From Siphonodentalium dalli (lineage: Eukaryota; Mollusca; Scaphopoda; Gadilida; Siphonodentaliidae), in contig CP136061.1 of assembly GCA_032622095.1 (NCBI GenBank), positions 132,934,087 to 132,998,086 of the forward strand: a DNA stretch of 64,000 bases, given 5' to 3'. Below the pieces are notes generated by a model. The model saw nothing but the letters and a program-made list of their open reading frames with translations. It had not been told where the DNA came from and did no database searches. The position numbers were made by a program, and so were the translations under genes. The stretch's first letter is position 1. Each line of letters starts with the position of its first letter. Below are positions 23,012-34,841 of this stretch, piece by piece.

Positions 23012-23373
23012 TTAAAGTGATGTGAAACACTCCGGTAGGGTGATCAAATAAAAATGGAGAATAATCTTGCTCAAATTAGTTATTTTTACGAATATTAATC
23101 CAAATTGACAACACACACTGTCATTCTGATATATGAATTAAATGCAATGACTCTCGATAGAGAAATCATTTGTGTGTGTTTATCATTGATAGTTGCGTCC
23201 CAAATCGACGTAAATATTTACAATTGAGCATAGTTCAAACAATGTTCTCTATGGTGTGGTTTTCTTTAAAATTTTCAGCGATGTTAGTAGAGTGCTACAT
23301 TCCCCAGGTTGGCATAACGCCTAAATACTAACTTACCAGTTTCACACACCCAAACAAGTCCATAATATGTCCT
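23012..23373 (+). repeat. J1: 360-bp repeat
   Basis: The direct-repeat partner of J2, 3.27 kb away, about 80 percent alike by eye. Starts TTAAagtgatgtgaa and ends atatgtcctta. Possibly a TTAA element, but terminal inversion is limited to a few bases. It begins 108 bp after the third DH exon. Confidence 0.75.
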
Positions 23374-23731
23374 TAGTTATTACACTGTCGAGATGCTATT
23401 TCACTCTCAGAACTTTGTTATGATATCATTTGTTTGTACGTTGTTCACGACTTATAGGTTTGTGATTCGACATATACCTTTAGACTGTGTAATAATTACA
23501 TTAGGAAACCGAGATTATTCCTTAAATAAACACAAAAGTTAAATAATACTCTGCATGTCACTCCAGGAGAAATATTGTATGTTACTATAAAGAAGAGTGT
23601 CTATTGTCTGTATATTCCTTTCAGTTACAACGGTAGAGATTAGAATGGTAAATTTTTCTTTTTTAGAGGAAAATACGATACTCATATGTTTTGCATGGAT
23701 TGTTCACATAGTAGGTTCAACATATGGCCTG

Positions 23732-24088
23732 TTAAAGGGGTACTGTACACTAAATCCAGCCATTTACGGGACCATCTTCTTTTATACTTAACAGAATATA
23801 TGCAACAAATGAATTTGAGCCATGGATTAGTGCAAAATACACTCATATTCTCTATAAACGATGCAAAATTCACGGTAATTATAATGAAAATGAATATATG
23901 GCTGGAGTCATAAATTAATTTTCATTATAATTACATGCATGTACCATGTTGTTTGCATATCGTTCATAGAGCACCTGAGTGATTTTGCACTAATCTATAT
24001 ATGGCTCAAATTCATTCATTTGTTGCATATATTATGTTGAATATAAAAGGAAATAAATGGCCGGATTTTGTGTACAGTACCCCTTTGA
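23732..24088. mobile_element. K: TTAA-flanked foldback, 357 bp
   Basis: Ends TTAAAGGGGTACTGTACAC and gtgtacagtacccctttgaa. The arms run on (gccatttacggg, ttgagccatggattagtgc) to a centre near aattaattttcatt, giving a long imperfect hairpin. Confidence 0.83.
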
Positions 24089-24139
24089 ACTTAATATCTG
24101 AACATTCCATAAGTGAACTATAGCGGTACTCACCAACTA

Positions 24140-24249
24140 CAGTAATGCCCTAAATAATCGACTCCTTAACCACAGCAGAATTATGGGTAACTTTTCAGGA
24201 TTTAGTTGGAAATATGGCTTGTTGCCATTCATCGGAAAGCTCTCACTGT
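24140..24249. mobile_element. A8: left half of a foldback MITE
   Basis: Left arm complete from tacagtaatgccc to ggaaagctctcactg, then unrelated sequence (tttagtaggcaac). The break is exactly at the palindrome centre. Confidence 0.82.
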
Positions 24250-24445
24250 TTAGTAGGCAACTGCAGGCATAATTAGGACATTGCAGGATTAGGCTTTTGT
24301 TGCCTATCATCGTCATCGATAAAGTAACACTGTACTTATGACATCATAAGCTGGATGAAACTACTCGTTCACCAAAATATATGAATTTGTTATTTCTTGA
24401 AATGTGTAATTATTTGTGGCCCAGAAAAGAGCCGTCAAATCAACA

Positions 24446-24655
24446 TCCTCAGACAAAATTGCAGATGAAGATGGATAACTCTAAAATCAAGTGGTAATAC
24501 GGCCAAATTTTGTGATACTCAAATGATAATATGGCCATATTTCGTTGAACAACATGTTGATAAATAACATGTTTTGGGAAATTTTATACCATAGTTGACA
24601 GCGGTTAGCATTATTTTGTTGTAATTAATCGATTCTGATAACAAACGTGTATTTT
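24446..24655 (+). repeat. L1: repeat shared with 56.8 kb
   Basis: Blocks ataactctaaaatcaagtgg, ttgataaataaca, gttttgggaaattttata and gattctgataac occur in the same order in L2. No ends defined. Confidence 0.68.
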
Positions 24656-25513
24656 GAAGAAATGTTGTTGGTGGAACTTGATGATATGAAGACCGTCTGA
24701 TCGGATTGAGTACCTTTAAACACAACCACGAAAATGTTATTACCTCAAAGTAATGTGCTTTTGCAGTATATGCTACGTGACAAAACAAATGTAGTGAGAA
24801 GTTGTGAAATTCCTCGTGATTAGATTATCATTTTATAATCACGTTATCTCACTATGAAGGCCGATGCCCTGAGATTGTCACAGACGCTCTAACCCCCAGC
24901 TCATAAGCAGAAGTGTGCATCGTTAATTTGGTTTCCCTAATAGTCACGCTAACGAGTTCATAAACAGAATTGAGCATATCTGATTTACTTTCCTAACCTA
25001 TTGGCCTACATCATTCAAAAAAGTGAAAAATTGTTAGATAAGATCTATGACATATTTGATGATGTCGTTGATTAATTGTATGCCGAAAGTGATGTTTATA
25101 TCAAGAGTGTTTTGTGTCCTGATTTGTATGAGCCTCTTCCATATTAACATAATTATCTCACTCCATCTCGTCATTTACATGATATATGTATGTATATGTG
25201 TGATGCAAGCACTTATAGCTGTATGTCAGCAATTTATCTATGATGGTCCAATGGCCTACTTTTTTTTTTTTTGGGGGTTTAATTTTTTTTGGGTATGCTT
25301 AAGCATGCTATAGCGAATTTAAAAACAAACTGGATAAAACTTTAGGGGCATGTTATAACTCAAAACTATCACCAAGTATTCATAGTAATAATTTTGATGC
25401 CCATGAAAAACGTACGATTCCCTGGCACTAAACCTACAAAATAAGCCTGGCACTGAAAGAGTTAAGGATTATGAGCATGCAACTAAAATATTACGCAGGA
25501 AGATGAGTAGTAA

Positions 25514-25783
25514 TTAAATCTCTGATGTTCATGACAGGAGCTGATCTTGTGCAGCATTAAAGATCCTGTTGCTAGTGCATTCTCTTATATATGGGAGGCT
25601 GCCTATGTGAGCATCACATGTATAAGAGAATGCACTGGTTTACAAGGTCAAGGTAAATATTATTAGGCCAATGTATTCTCTTATATATGCAAGTCTCCCT
25701 ATGGCAGGCTCGCATATATAAGAGAAGGCATTGGCACAAGGTTTTCGCAAAATTTCAGGAAGCTCCAGTCATGGTAGGGTTAA
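25514..25783 (+). mobile_element. B5 double-hairpin MITE, first of a tandem pair
   Basis: The left end is weak (ttaaatctctgatgttcatgac), the right end agggTTAA. The first hairpin tip has drifted (gaggctgcctatgtgagcatc). It abuts B6. Confidence 0.8.
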
Positions 25784-26006
25784 AGATCCTGTGCCAGTGT
25801 ATTCTGTTATTTATGCAAGTCTCTGATAATGTCTCAGCTTCACATATATAAGAGATGCACTGGCTACAAGGTCAATGTAAATATTGTTAGGCCAATGTAT
25901 TCTCTTATATATGCGAGGCTCCCTATGGGTGACTCACATGTATAAGAGAATGCATTGGCACAGGGTTTTCACATAATTTCAGGAAGCTCCAGTCATGTAA
26001 GGGTTA
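25780..26006 (+). mobile_element. B6, truncated partner of B5
   Basis: Starts at the internal ttaaagatcctgtgcc of the B consensus, so the first 40 or so bases are missing. Both hairpins follow, then agtcatgtaaggg and TTAA. The unit from internal TTAA to terminal TTAA (about 223 bp) is therefore present twice in tandem. Confidence 0.8.
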
Positions 26007-26280
26007 AGGATAAGTAATAAGTAATTCAGTTATTTAACAGGAAGTAGAAGCATGCATTGAAAACTGGCAATGCAAATATTGTGAGTGAGTTTATTCACCA
26101 TCTGCAAGCGATTGCAAATGACACTTCTTAAAGAAATGATAAGTTAAAATTTGTATCTACTATATTTTATTAATAGCTTGAAACATTTGATAATTTATTA
26201 GGAACAATGTTAAAATTTCCTTTGCAGCAGAAAAAAAATTGTTGTTATTCAAAATATTCTCCTGAGCCTATGTTTATCTT

Positions 26281-26642
26281 AAAGTGATGTGAAGTACTCC
26301 AGTAGGGTAATCAAATAAAAATTGAGAATAATCATGCTCAAAGTAGTTATTTGTTAATATTAATCCAAATTGACGATACACACCATCATTCTTATTTATT
26401 AATTAATTAATAATCTCCTCGATGGCGAAATCATTTGTGTTAGATTATCGCTGATAGTTGCGTCCCGAATTAAGATGTAAATATTTACAATTGGGCGTAG
26501 TTCAGACGATGTTTTCTATGGAGTAGTATGTGGTAAATTTTCGGCGATGTTAGTAGAATTCTGCATCCCACAGGTTGTCATAGTGCCAGAGTACTAACTT
26601 ATCAATTTCAAGCATCCGAATAAGTCCGTAATATGTCTTTAA
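26281..26642 (+). repeat. J2: 360-bp repeat
   Basis: Same orientation as J1. The flanks are cTTAaag on the left and tctTTAA on the right. It carries a local ttaattaattaattaa expansion. Confidence 0.75.
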
Positions 26643-27606
26643 GGGAAAGGCAACTTGGAATTTGAGACTTCTGATTTAACCAGTTTTATGCAGATCTTAG
26701 TGATTCTTGTTTCAATTCTGTTAGATGGCGTCCTTTATCCAGTATTTCCATAAACTTGGGTATTCCTATGCTTTAAGTTGGTTAAAGCTCTTTAACAACT
26801 CCAGACAATCTCTTGAAACAAAGAGGGTCTTAGAATTGATGACTACATGTTTTGATGAATTGTGCTTCTTGAAGTTATGTGAAGGATGTGATTAGACAGT
26901 CTTTATTTAGGATTTTTTATCTGCTAAAAATTTTGATTCGATAAGAGGAGTAAACATACCCCAAAGTGACTGGAGTATATGTACCCCAAATCCCATCCCC
27001 CTGTCACCACATCTCTGCACTTATGTAACTACTAAGTCATTCTAGCCCACCTATTAATGTTTGAATTTGACATTACAAAGAAAATAGCATATGTCAAATG
27101 TCACTATCAGCACAAACACCCACACCTAGTTATCGCTGCAGTGTAACTAAACCACTGTACACAGCGCTCTGACACTTTATCGAGAAGTGCAACGTTATCT
27201 TTGAAGATACCCGATTACCATGTTTTTCCTGTTTAAGATGTTTACCCTGAATCCTCCGTTGCAGCGCACTGTTGCCATGATGACACGGTTGCGTATTGTT
27301 CCTTCTGATTCAGACGTAGCTTGTTTAAACATCGATGACGGAAGACGGAAGGGATTGGTTTGACCCCTATTTTCACATATCAAATTAGTTACTTTTGTTT
27401 GCTTCTAGATGTGGGGAAGCTGAGAAAGGTCCAGGATGTCGAAATCCGTTTAAGATATTTTTGTACAATAGTTGTTTTTTTCTTTGCACGACAATGTCTT
27501 GCAATAGGGCGATTAAATCAGAATTGTTTTCCACATCATCTGCGTTTTCTGAAGTTTATTTCTCTTCAAACTTTGTGCTTACTATCAACGTAAGTACAAG
27601 ACAAGT
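26643..27606. other. Repeat-poor segment, possible exon
   Basis: The part 27180-27600 is less AT-rich. A frame after the acceptor-like ttgcttctag (27400-27409) is open to a donor-like aac|gtaagt at 27591 and reads CGEAEKGPGCRNPFKIFLYN at its start. A 47-codon ATG frame (27219-27362) precedes it. Neither resembles a known domain. Confidence 0.25.
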
Positions 27607-28059
27607 TTAACCCTTTCTTTACTAAATGGATTCTCCCACCCAGTTATAAAAGTATATATAGGATTAGTCTGTCATTCATTTGGAGGGAATCTCAGATGAT
27701 ATAATCAGCAGACGACAGACTGGGAACAGATAATGCAAGTGTTAACCCTTTCAGTGCCAAGTCCTTTAGAGCTCTTTCCATCAATGTATCACATTATTAT
27801 AATCAATAAATTTGAAAAATGATCAAGGAAATATGGGTTGATACAAAGAGCTCTTTCCATCAATGTATCACATTATTATAATCAATAAATTTGAAAAATG
27901 ATCAAGGAAATATGGGTTGATACAAAAATCGGACTTGGCACTAAAAGGTTAATGGATTCATATTCCTTGGTAGCGGGTATGGTCGTTTGTTGAACTTATT
28001 ATTTGAACATGTTCTAAGGGAACTACTCTTCAATGATGCTTTAGTATAGAAAGTGTTAA
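27607..28059 (+). mobile_element. F3: TTAA-flanked MITE split by E1
   Basis: Left end TTAACCCTTTCTTTACTAAA, right end tagtatagaaagtgTTAA. Interior markers ggattctccca and gaactactc are shared with the other F copies. E1 sits inside at 27742-27952; without it F3 would be about 245 bp, like F6. Confidence 0.83.
27742..27952 (+). mobile_element. E1: TTAA MITE with tandem core, inside F3
   Basis: Ends TTAACCCTTTCAGTGCCAAG and cttggcactaaaaggTTAA. The core agagctctttccatc to gttgatacaaa, about 79 bp, occurs twice in tandem. Confidence 0.85.
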
Positions 28060-28116
28060 TATACTGTTTCAAAATCTTATCTGTGTATACTGTGATTATA
28101 GCACACAGAACATATA

Positions 28117-28237
28117 TAGTAATGCCCTAAGTAATCGACTCCTTAAACACAACAGAATTATGGGTAACTTTTCAGGATTTAGTCGGAAATATGGCTTGTT
28201 GCCATTCATCGGGAAAGCTCAGTAAAGGGCATTACTG
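28117..28237. mobile_element. A9 foldback MITE, right arm mostly deleted
   Basis: Left arm complete up to the centre, then a direct jump to the last bases of the right arm (aaagggcattactg). TA flanks are kept. The first base is t instead of c. Confidence 0.82.
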
Positions 28238-28387
28238 TATTTTCCATATTCACACATTCATGAAATGGCCTTGAAGTTCATTAGGCCTTTATCAATTTAT
28301 AATCCAACACCATCATATGGTTGTGACGAATCTGCTGATATCAGTATTAAGAACTGCAGACTCAGTGGAAAGTACATCTCACCAGCT

Positions 28388-29016
28388 TTAACCATTTCAT
28401 GACGGGAGATGCGCTGGTGCAGCATTATAGATCCTGTGCCAGTGCATTCTCTTATATATGCGAGTCTCCCATAGGGACCCTCAAATATAATAGAGAATGG
28501 ACTGGCTTATAAGGTCAAGGTAAATATTGTTAGGCCAATGTATTCTCTTATATATGACATGCACCCTACGGGAGACTCACATATATAAGCGAATGCATCA
28601 GCCAGGGTCCAGCCTAGAGGGTGACTTGGGAGATATGTTCTCCCTAAAATGTGCCACTTCTCCCTATTTTTTACTCAGGGAGAAGTGACCTCTCTCATAT
28701 ACCAGTATGCATGCATATATCCCAACAGCAAAATTAAAGTAAATTTATAGATTATAATGGTGGTCATGCATACTCACTATAATGGTTTTATAAATGGGCT
28801 CTTCTGTTGCATAATACTTATTGGACATAAATGGGTGATGTTGGTGTGTAAAATGTACTTCAGCCTTTATGACTTCTCCAAGGTAACAGTCCACTTCTCC
28901 CTAATAAGCAAGTAGGGAGACGTGACTTCTCCCAATTTTAAACGTCTAGGCTAGTCCCTGGCATTGGGACAGGGTTTTCGCAAAATTTCAGGAAGCTCCT
29001 GTCATGAAAGGGTTAA
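28388..29016 (+). mobile_element. B7 double-hairpin MITE with nested hAT element
   Basis: TTAA at both ends, 629 bp in total because a 358-bp element sits in it at 28603-28960. Without it the copy has normal length. Confidence 0.86.
28603..28960. mobile_element. hAT-like element, 358 bp, nested in B7
   Basis: Ends CAGGGTCCAGCCTAG and (complement) CAGGGACTAGCCTAG. The flanks gcatcagc and gcattggg each differ by one or two bases from gcattggc, the B sequence at that point, as an aged 8-bp duplication would. The interior is bordered by ttctccct and gggagaag blocks in inverted order. Confidence 0.82.
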
Positions 29017-29755
29017 AAACATGGACGTATTTTTATTCACAGCTTAAGAGTACTTCATCAATTCTATTTGAGAATGGTTAATGGTCACAAAATCTGACAA
29101 GTAAACAAGCCGACACCATGAAATTTCATTCTAGATAATAATTAGGTATGAAAACCTCTTTAGTTGATGATTGAGCGAACACACAAAGAGCCGACCGCTA
29201 CATTCCTCATAGTACGCTATTCATCTCATGTTAACCGACTTTTCATATGGTCAAACTCTTTATATATAAAATTGAAAAATTGCTAAATAATTACTTTAAT
29301 GACTTTTTTTTGTCAGTAATGAATGAAAAATTACATACAGTTTGATAGTCGTCACCATTAGAGCAATTTTGGGTACATTTTTCAAACATCTGTTTGATTT
29401 TGTTTGCTTTATGAGCATATGTGTACGTAATATATCATGTGATTTCGAGGTACACATATTTTCTAATATTTGTATCAAGTAACCCAGACAGCACTTGACG
29501 AGGGGTCCTGTTGATGAAAAAGTCAATATAGTATACAATAGCACCTTGCAGTATACAGTTTCTATTATGTCAAAAGGTTTTAAGTTAAGATATAGGGATT
29601 AAGATGGGCCTCCCACTGAGTGAAAATCAAATATATCATTTTGATATTATTTTAGGGTCTTGCATGGAGTACTGCAAAGTTGTTCAGTGAATAAATTTAT
29701 AAAAGGTTATCTTCCTTGAAAATGTAGTCTGCACTATTAGTCAGTACGCACATGC

Positions 29756-29848
29756 CGATTTTTGTATCAACCCATATTTCCTTGATCATTTTTTTCAAAT
29801 TTATTGATTATAATAATGTGATACATTGATGGAAAGAGCTCTTATTGT
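29756..29848 (-). mobile_element. E2, internal fragment
   Basis: The E core in reverse orientation (ccgatttttgtatcaaccc to aagagctctt). No TTAA ends. It joins the O3 repeat directly. Confidence 0.75.
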
Positions 29849-30625
29849 CCCCTGTAATCAGCTCCGTCCGTCTGTCCGTCCGTCCGGAGTTATAACTCCA
29901 GTAATGATCATCCGATTTGATTGAAACTTGGTATGTAGGTGTCTCAACCAAGCACACAGGTGTGCAATTTAATCCGATGTTCTTTTATGGAGTTATTTAC
30001 CTTTTTTCAACTTTTTAAAATTTCTCACTTTTTCGGTTTCCGGATGATATCTCAAGTTTGGATCCTTTAATTGCAAATACCGTTTGTATGTGGATCAGTC
30101 ATATCAAGATACAGGTTGAGTTCGAATTTGAGTTTGATCCGATGATTGTTCCTAGAGTTATGGATTTTTTTCGACTTAGAAAATTCAATTTTACTTCTTT
30201 TTTCTTTGGTTTCCGGATGATAACTCAAGTTTGGATTGTTTAATTGGAAATTCTGTTTTTTTCTGTGTCGTTCATATCAAAATACAGGTCAAGTTCGAAT
30301 TTGAATTTGATCCAATGATATTTCCCAGAGTTATGGGCGTTTCGACTTTGAAAAACATTTTTTATAATTTTCTGTATGAGGGTACCTTCATGGTGTAATC
30401 AACTCCTCCTACAGTTTTGATCGTAGATATTTGAAACTTCAGAGTATTGTTACCTACATATTGGAGATGTGCAACATGTATATAGATGACGGGAAAATTA
30501 TTTTTTTACGGAATTATTAACCCTTTCAACTTAGAACATTTCAACATTTTTTAAAATTTCTTTAACAAAGCGGCATCGACTTGCCACGTTGTCGGGGGAC
30601 ACTGTGGTCGGCCGACCTTTTATAT
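29849..30625 (+). repeat. O3: ccgtccgtctgtccgtcc repeat
   Basis: Starts with attgtcccctg and a Ctgtccgtc microsatellite, then three similar units of about 160 bp (gtttccggatgataactcaag, ttcgaatttgaatttgatcc, gttatggatttttttcgac). Ends near gccacgttgtcgggggacac. Flanked directly by E2 and I5, so old insertions abut. Confidence 0.6.
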
Positions 30626-30632
30626 ATAATAA

Positions 30633-30730
30633 AGTTCCCTGTCAAAATTTCAAAAAGTTCCAAGTTTTTGTACTGGTGGAATATGATCTCTATGGGTGTT
30701 ATCCAGAGTAGAGGTTCATGGCATGATCTA
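30633..30730 (+). mobile_element. I5: right-end fragment
   Basis: Only the right arm (aaagttccctgtcaaaattt to ggcatgatcta), directly after the O3 repeat. Confidence 0.72.
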
Positions 30731-31682
30731 AGTTTTGTTGATCTAGAAAGAATATAAGACGTGATTTTATTATATACTGGCCCATAAAATAGCGAAAAAT
30801 TACTGAAACGTAAATCGTCGTATGTATCTCTTAGAAGCTGTAGTGAAATTCGATTTTGTTATTTCATTGTAGCTTTTTGTTATTTCACTGTAGCTTGCTG
30901 AATGACGTCATGATGTCATCACTTGAAAGTGGTTTTCGGCTGATCGGTATCAGAAATTTGGGTCAATCAGGTGATGCTTTCCGTGTATGCGTAATTTAGC
31001 AACTTTAAGCATTAATAAGGTGCATATAATTTAAAGAACACCTACAGTTTTTGTTTGAATACATGAAACATCTCATTCGTGTCTGGACAGAAATACCAAA
31101 TTTTCACGAGCGGCTGCAAATAAATCACATCAGGGCCTTGAACACAAATATATTTCAATGTTTTATTCCCAGGATTTGACTAACATTTAGACTAACATTT
31201 TGTGATTTGCGCAGTATTTCTACTTCTTGTTTGCAAAAGACTGTAATATATCATCATGAATGATGTTGGAATTATAAAGACATCGATCCTTGTTTTTGAT
31301 ACAAAGGAATTCTCTGGGAGGCAGTCTAATCTCGCGATTGACTCAACGTGGATTTGCGTATTGTGCGTTTGCCTTGTTCTTTGTTTATGGGGCTCTTCAC
31401 GGAGATAAGCTAAGCTGTACGATCTGTGTATTGGTGGGTTATCTTTACGAGATAGACTCAAGAACGAAATGCGGAAAGTTGTTAGTTTGTGTACATTGGG
31501 CTCTACTTATATAAAAAAAACCTTGAAATGTGTGAAAAAAGATGAACTTGCAGATCCGATGGAATTCAATTGTATGATATGTTCTACCTTTCTCTGTCAA
31601 CACATATCGATAAGTTTTAAAATACTCTAAGTGATAGTGCATTGTAGTTTTGTTCATAATAGTTTTATCTGGGCATAGCAAC

Positions 31683-32040
31683 TTAAGCCTTTCTATACTT
31701 AATACTCATTGCTGAGTAGTTATCCCTTAAGAAATGCTCAGATAATAAACGGGAGCTTCCTGAAAACCCTGTGTCAATGCATTCTCTTATATATGCAAGT
31801 CGACCATAGGTCGCCTCGCATATATAAGAGAATGCATTGGCCTTTAATAATTGTTTTGTTGAACATATTACCTAAACATTTCCCACCAATGAATATGAAT
31901 CCTTCTGCACTAGTATTATCTTTTTGTCTGTCTGTTATCTGCTTGTATTACCTGAACATCCTTCTAAATGAATAATAGACCATTCCAGTTTATGCTTTTA
32001 CAACTGAATGGGAGAATTCATTTAATAAAGAAAGGGTTAA
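31683..32040 (-). mobile_element. F4, with B8 inside
   Basis: Reverse orientation: TTAAgcctttctatact on the left, agaaagggTTAA on the right. Interior shared with F6 (gttgaacatattacc, gaatgggagaattc). Carries an extra ttatctttttgtctgtctg stretch also seen in F5. Confidence 0.78.
31751..31843. mobile_element. B8: single-hairpin fragment inside F4
   Basis: One perfect hairpin with CGACC and GGTCG tips, preceded by gggagcttcctgaaaaccctg (the B end in reverse). The rest of B is absent. It is surrounded by F sequence on both sides. Confidence 0.75.
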
Positions 32041-32587
32041 CACACTTTTCAATAGAAAACTTTGTCAGAATATTAGAGAAAACTGCTGAGTATTTTGGCA
32101 TAAATAGGTTTCAATGTGTTTGGAATGTCATTAGACATATACTCGTCTTTATAACATTTCTGTGCCGTATGGTCCTGAAAATACTAATTAATTGTGATTC
32201 CAAACCAGGTTTACCCCTTTAATTTATCAACAAAACATAACGTGAATTGGACATTATTTTAATTGATGTTTTATCGTCCACCAAGTGTTGTATGATTTAT
32301 TTACTATGTTGTCAAGTTGTATTAAATCTAATCACATGTATCTATATGACATAAGTACAGCATTGATAATAATCTATAATCATTGATTATAAAGATTCAC
32401 CTGTATCGCTGTGCGGTCCCAGTCAAACTTTTGTACAAGGAACTTTTCTATGCTTGGAGTCCCATTCATTATCTAACTTACCGACTTCTTTAGTGTGTTG
32501 AGGCTATTGACCTTGTAAAATTAAAGTCGTCTTAACTCTTTCTTTACTAAAAATTTATTGGTGAGCAAGCCTAAGATATTTCGCAAT

Positions 32588-32806
32588 TCAAAACCATTAT
32601 TATGTAAACATTACTGTTACAATGGAATTAATTAATTAAAAGTCCAAATAAATTTCAATAGGACACCAAAGGACACCAAAACTTGGTGGATATAACAAGA
32701 AAGCAGTGAAAAATAATCAGAAAATAATATTCAGATTAAAATATTTGAATTCACTATGCTTGTTGACAAATCACTGTAACAGTTATGTTTACATAACAAT
32801 GGTTTC
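32588..32806. mobile_element. Q: small foldback
   Basis: Blocks aaaccattattatgtaaac and gtttacataacaatggttt face each other, with tactgttacaatg / cactgtaacag inside. The unit is about 220 bp with an aattaattaattaa centre part. Confidence 0.65.
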
Positions 32807-33460
32807 AACACATGATTTATCATTATATTGGAGAACTATCAGTAATGAATAATGAATATAAGAACAAAGTTAATTCCACACCCGTGTGAGGCACATGTAT
32901 TCAACGGAATCCCGGAATACATATTATTGTATACCTCTTGTGCATTACGAGCCAGAACTATTGTTGTTGTTGCCAAGAATGATGATGTACATTACATCCA
33001 CGATCCGCTTTTGGTGATGCCCCAATCATTACTGTTTATTCCTTAGACTTAAATCGCAATAGAGGTAGCTATATAGTATAATTGAAGGTGACAGTCATGG
33101 ATTGAACTTATCTGATGCAACTGTGCAGAATAAATACAGAACACTACTTGTATCATTATCTCGAATCTTTTATCGAACTTGTTACTGATGGTGCATAGTT
33201 ACATTTCGCTCTTGCAAAATATATACATACGCCATCCGCAACTTATTCGATGAAATATTCTTGATTACGATTTGCTAATTTCTGTCTATCAATTTCTCCA
33301 TGTTCTTCTTAGTGGTGATATTTTTGCGGACTTTTATTTTTTTTACCCACTTTTATATTATTTGCCCACTGTGAGTACAATTGGTCCCTGTAGCAGGAGA
33401 AATTTGGATATTCAGCTTTGTTCTCGTTGGCCCGCTCATAAAGTGTTAACTATTTCTTGA

Positions 33461-33712
33461 GGTTCATGACTGGATCTGCACTGGTGCAGCATTAAAGACC
33501 CAGTGCCAGTGCATTCTCGTATATGCAAGTCTCCAATATGTAGCCTCGTATATATAAGAGAATGCACTGGCTTATAAGGTCAACGTCAATATTGTTAGGC
33601 CAATGCATTCTCTTGTATATGTGAGACTCCCTATGTGAGACTTGTATATATAAGAGATTGCATTGGCATAGGATTTTCCCAAATATTCAGAAAGCCCCAG
33701 TCATGAAAGGGC
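33461..33712 (+). mobile_element. B9 double-hairpin MITE
   Basis: Both hairpins are present but decayed (ctcccaatatgtagcc type tips). The ends gttcatgactgg and tcatgaaaggg have lost the TTAA. Confidence 0.78.
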
Positions 33713-33983
33713 CAATGATGGTATTATATCAATATCAATAATCATGCAGCTGTTGACAATGAAAGAGACAATTTTCTCCAGGTGCTGTAATATGAGTTTC
33801 ATTTGTAGCAGACCCCTGGTGTCTTGACACCTGAAACTTACATTCGGATGTCAACAAAATTTACATCTCAGAGAACAACCCTTCTGTCTGACTCTTGAAA
33901 GTAACATGTCTGGATAGATTATATAATATTCCCCTTAAGTTTCAGCCACTTGTTTCTGGGGATCAAAATAGATGCATAAAGTA

Positions 33984-34183
33984 CAGTAATGCCCTAATTA
34001 ATCGACTTCTTAACCACAGCAGAATTATGGGTAACTTTTCAGGATTTAGTCGGAAATATGGCTTGGAAAGCTCTCCCCAAGAGCTTTCCGATGAATGGCA
34101 ACTAGCCATATTTCCGACTAAATCCTGAAAAGTTACCCATAATTCTGCTGTGGTTAAGAAGTCGATTAATTAGGGCATTACTG
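33984..34183. mobile_element. A10 foldback MITE
   Basis: TA-flanked. The left arm lacks ttgccattcatc near the centre. The ctaattaatcgacttc block is matched by gaagtcgattaattag on the right. Confidence 0.86.
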
Positions 34184-34213
34184 TATCAGTCTGATAAATA
34201 TCCAGACTCATTT

Positions 34214-34841
34214 TCATTTCTATCACAGGGATCAGGAAGTTTTGATAATAGATAATTATATAAAGTTTCGGAAAGGGACACATGTTCTCACAACGGTGGG
34301 TTTAAGCCATCAAGTGCCTCTTTAAAAAAATAACTGTTTGACTAAGTGTCATCACCCATCACGACACAAGAGGCTACTCTACACGTAGACACAAACCCTG
34401 TCTTGATCGGCCATATAACTCCCGATATATTCATCATCGATTCCAAAATTTCCAACTCAAATCCTATTGACGTAGTTAAGTTGTCCACCAACATAGGTGA
34501 ACATATGATGTAGGTGTGTTTTATGGCAATAATGTTGTATGTTCGCCAAAGTAAGCGGACAACTTTAACTACATCGATGGCATTTGTGATGGAAATTTTG
34601 GAATCGATGATGAATATTTCCATGTTATATGGCCGATTGGGACACGGTTTGTATCTACTAGTACGTGTAGAGTAGCCTCTCGTTTCATTAATAGTGGTGA
34701 GATGTAGTCAATAAATGGTTTTGTTTTAAAGAGGCACTTGTTAGCTTGAACCCACCATTTTGAGAACATATGTGTCGTCCCTTTCCGAAAATTTATATTG
34801 TTATCAAAAATAAAAGACTCCTGCCCCCTGTGATTTCCATC
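34214..34841. repeat. H: 630-bp imperfect inverted repeat
   Basis: Two arms of about 300 bp face each other across a centre near 34525. Matching blocks in inverted order include cggaaaggga, gtgcctcttt, gaggctactctacacg, tcatcatcgattccaaaatt and gtagttaa.gttgtcc. The arms have long open frames in one direction, so the source may once have been coding. The ends (atcacaggg, ccctgtgat) show no clear duplication. Confidence 0.78.
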
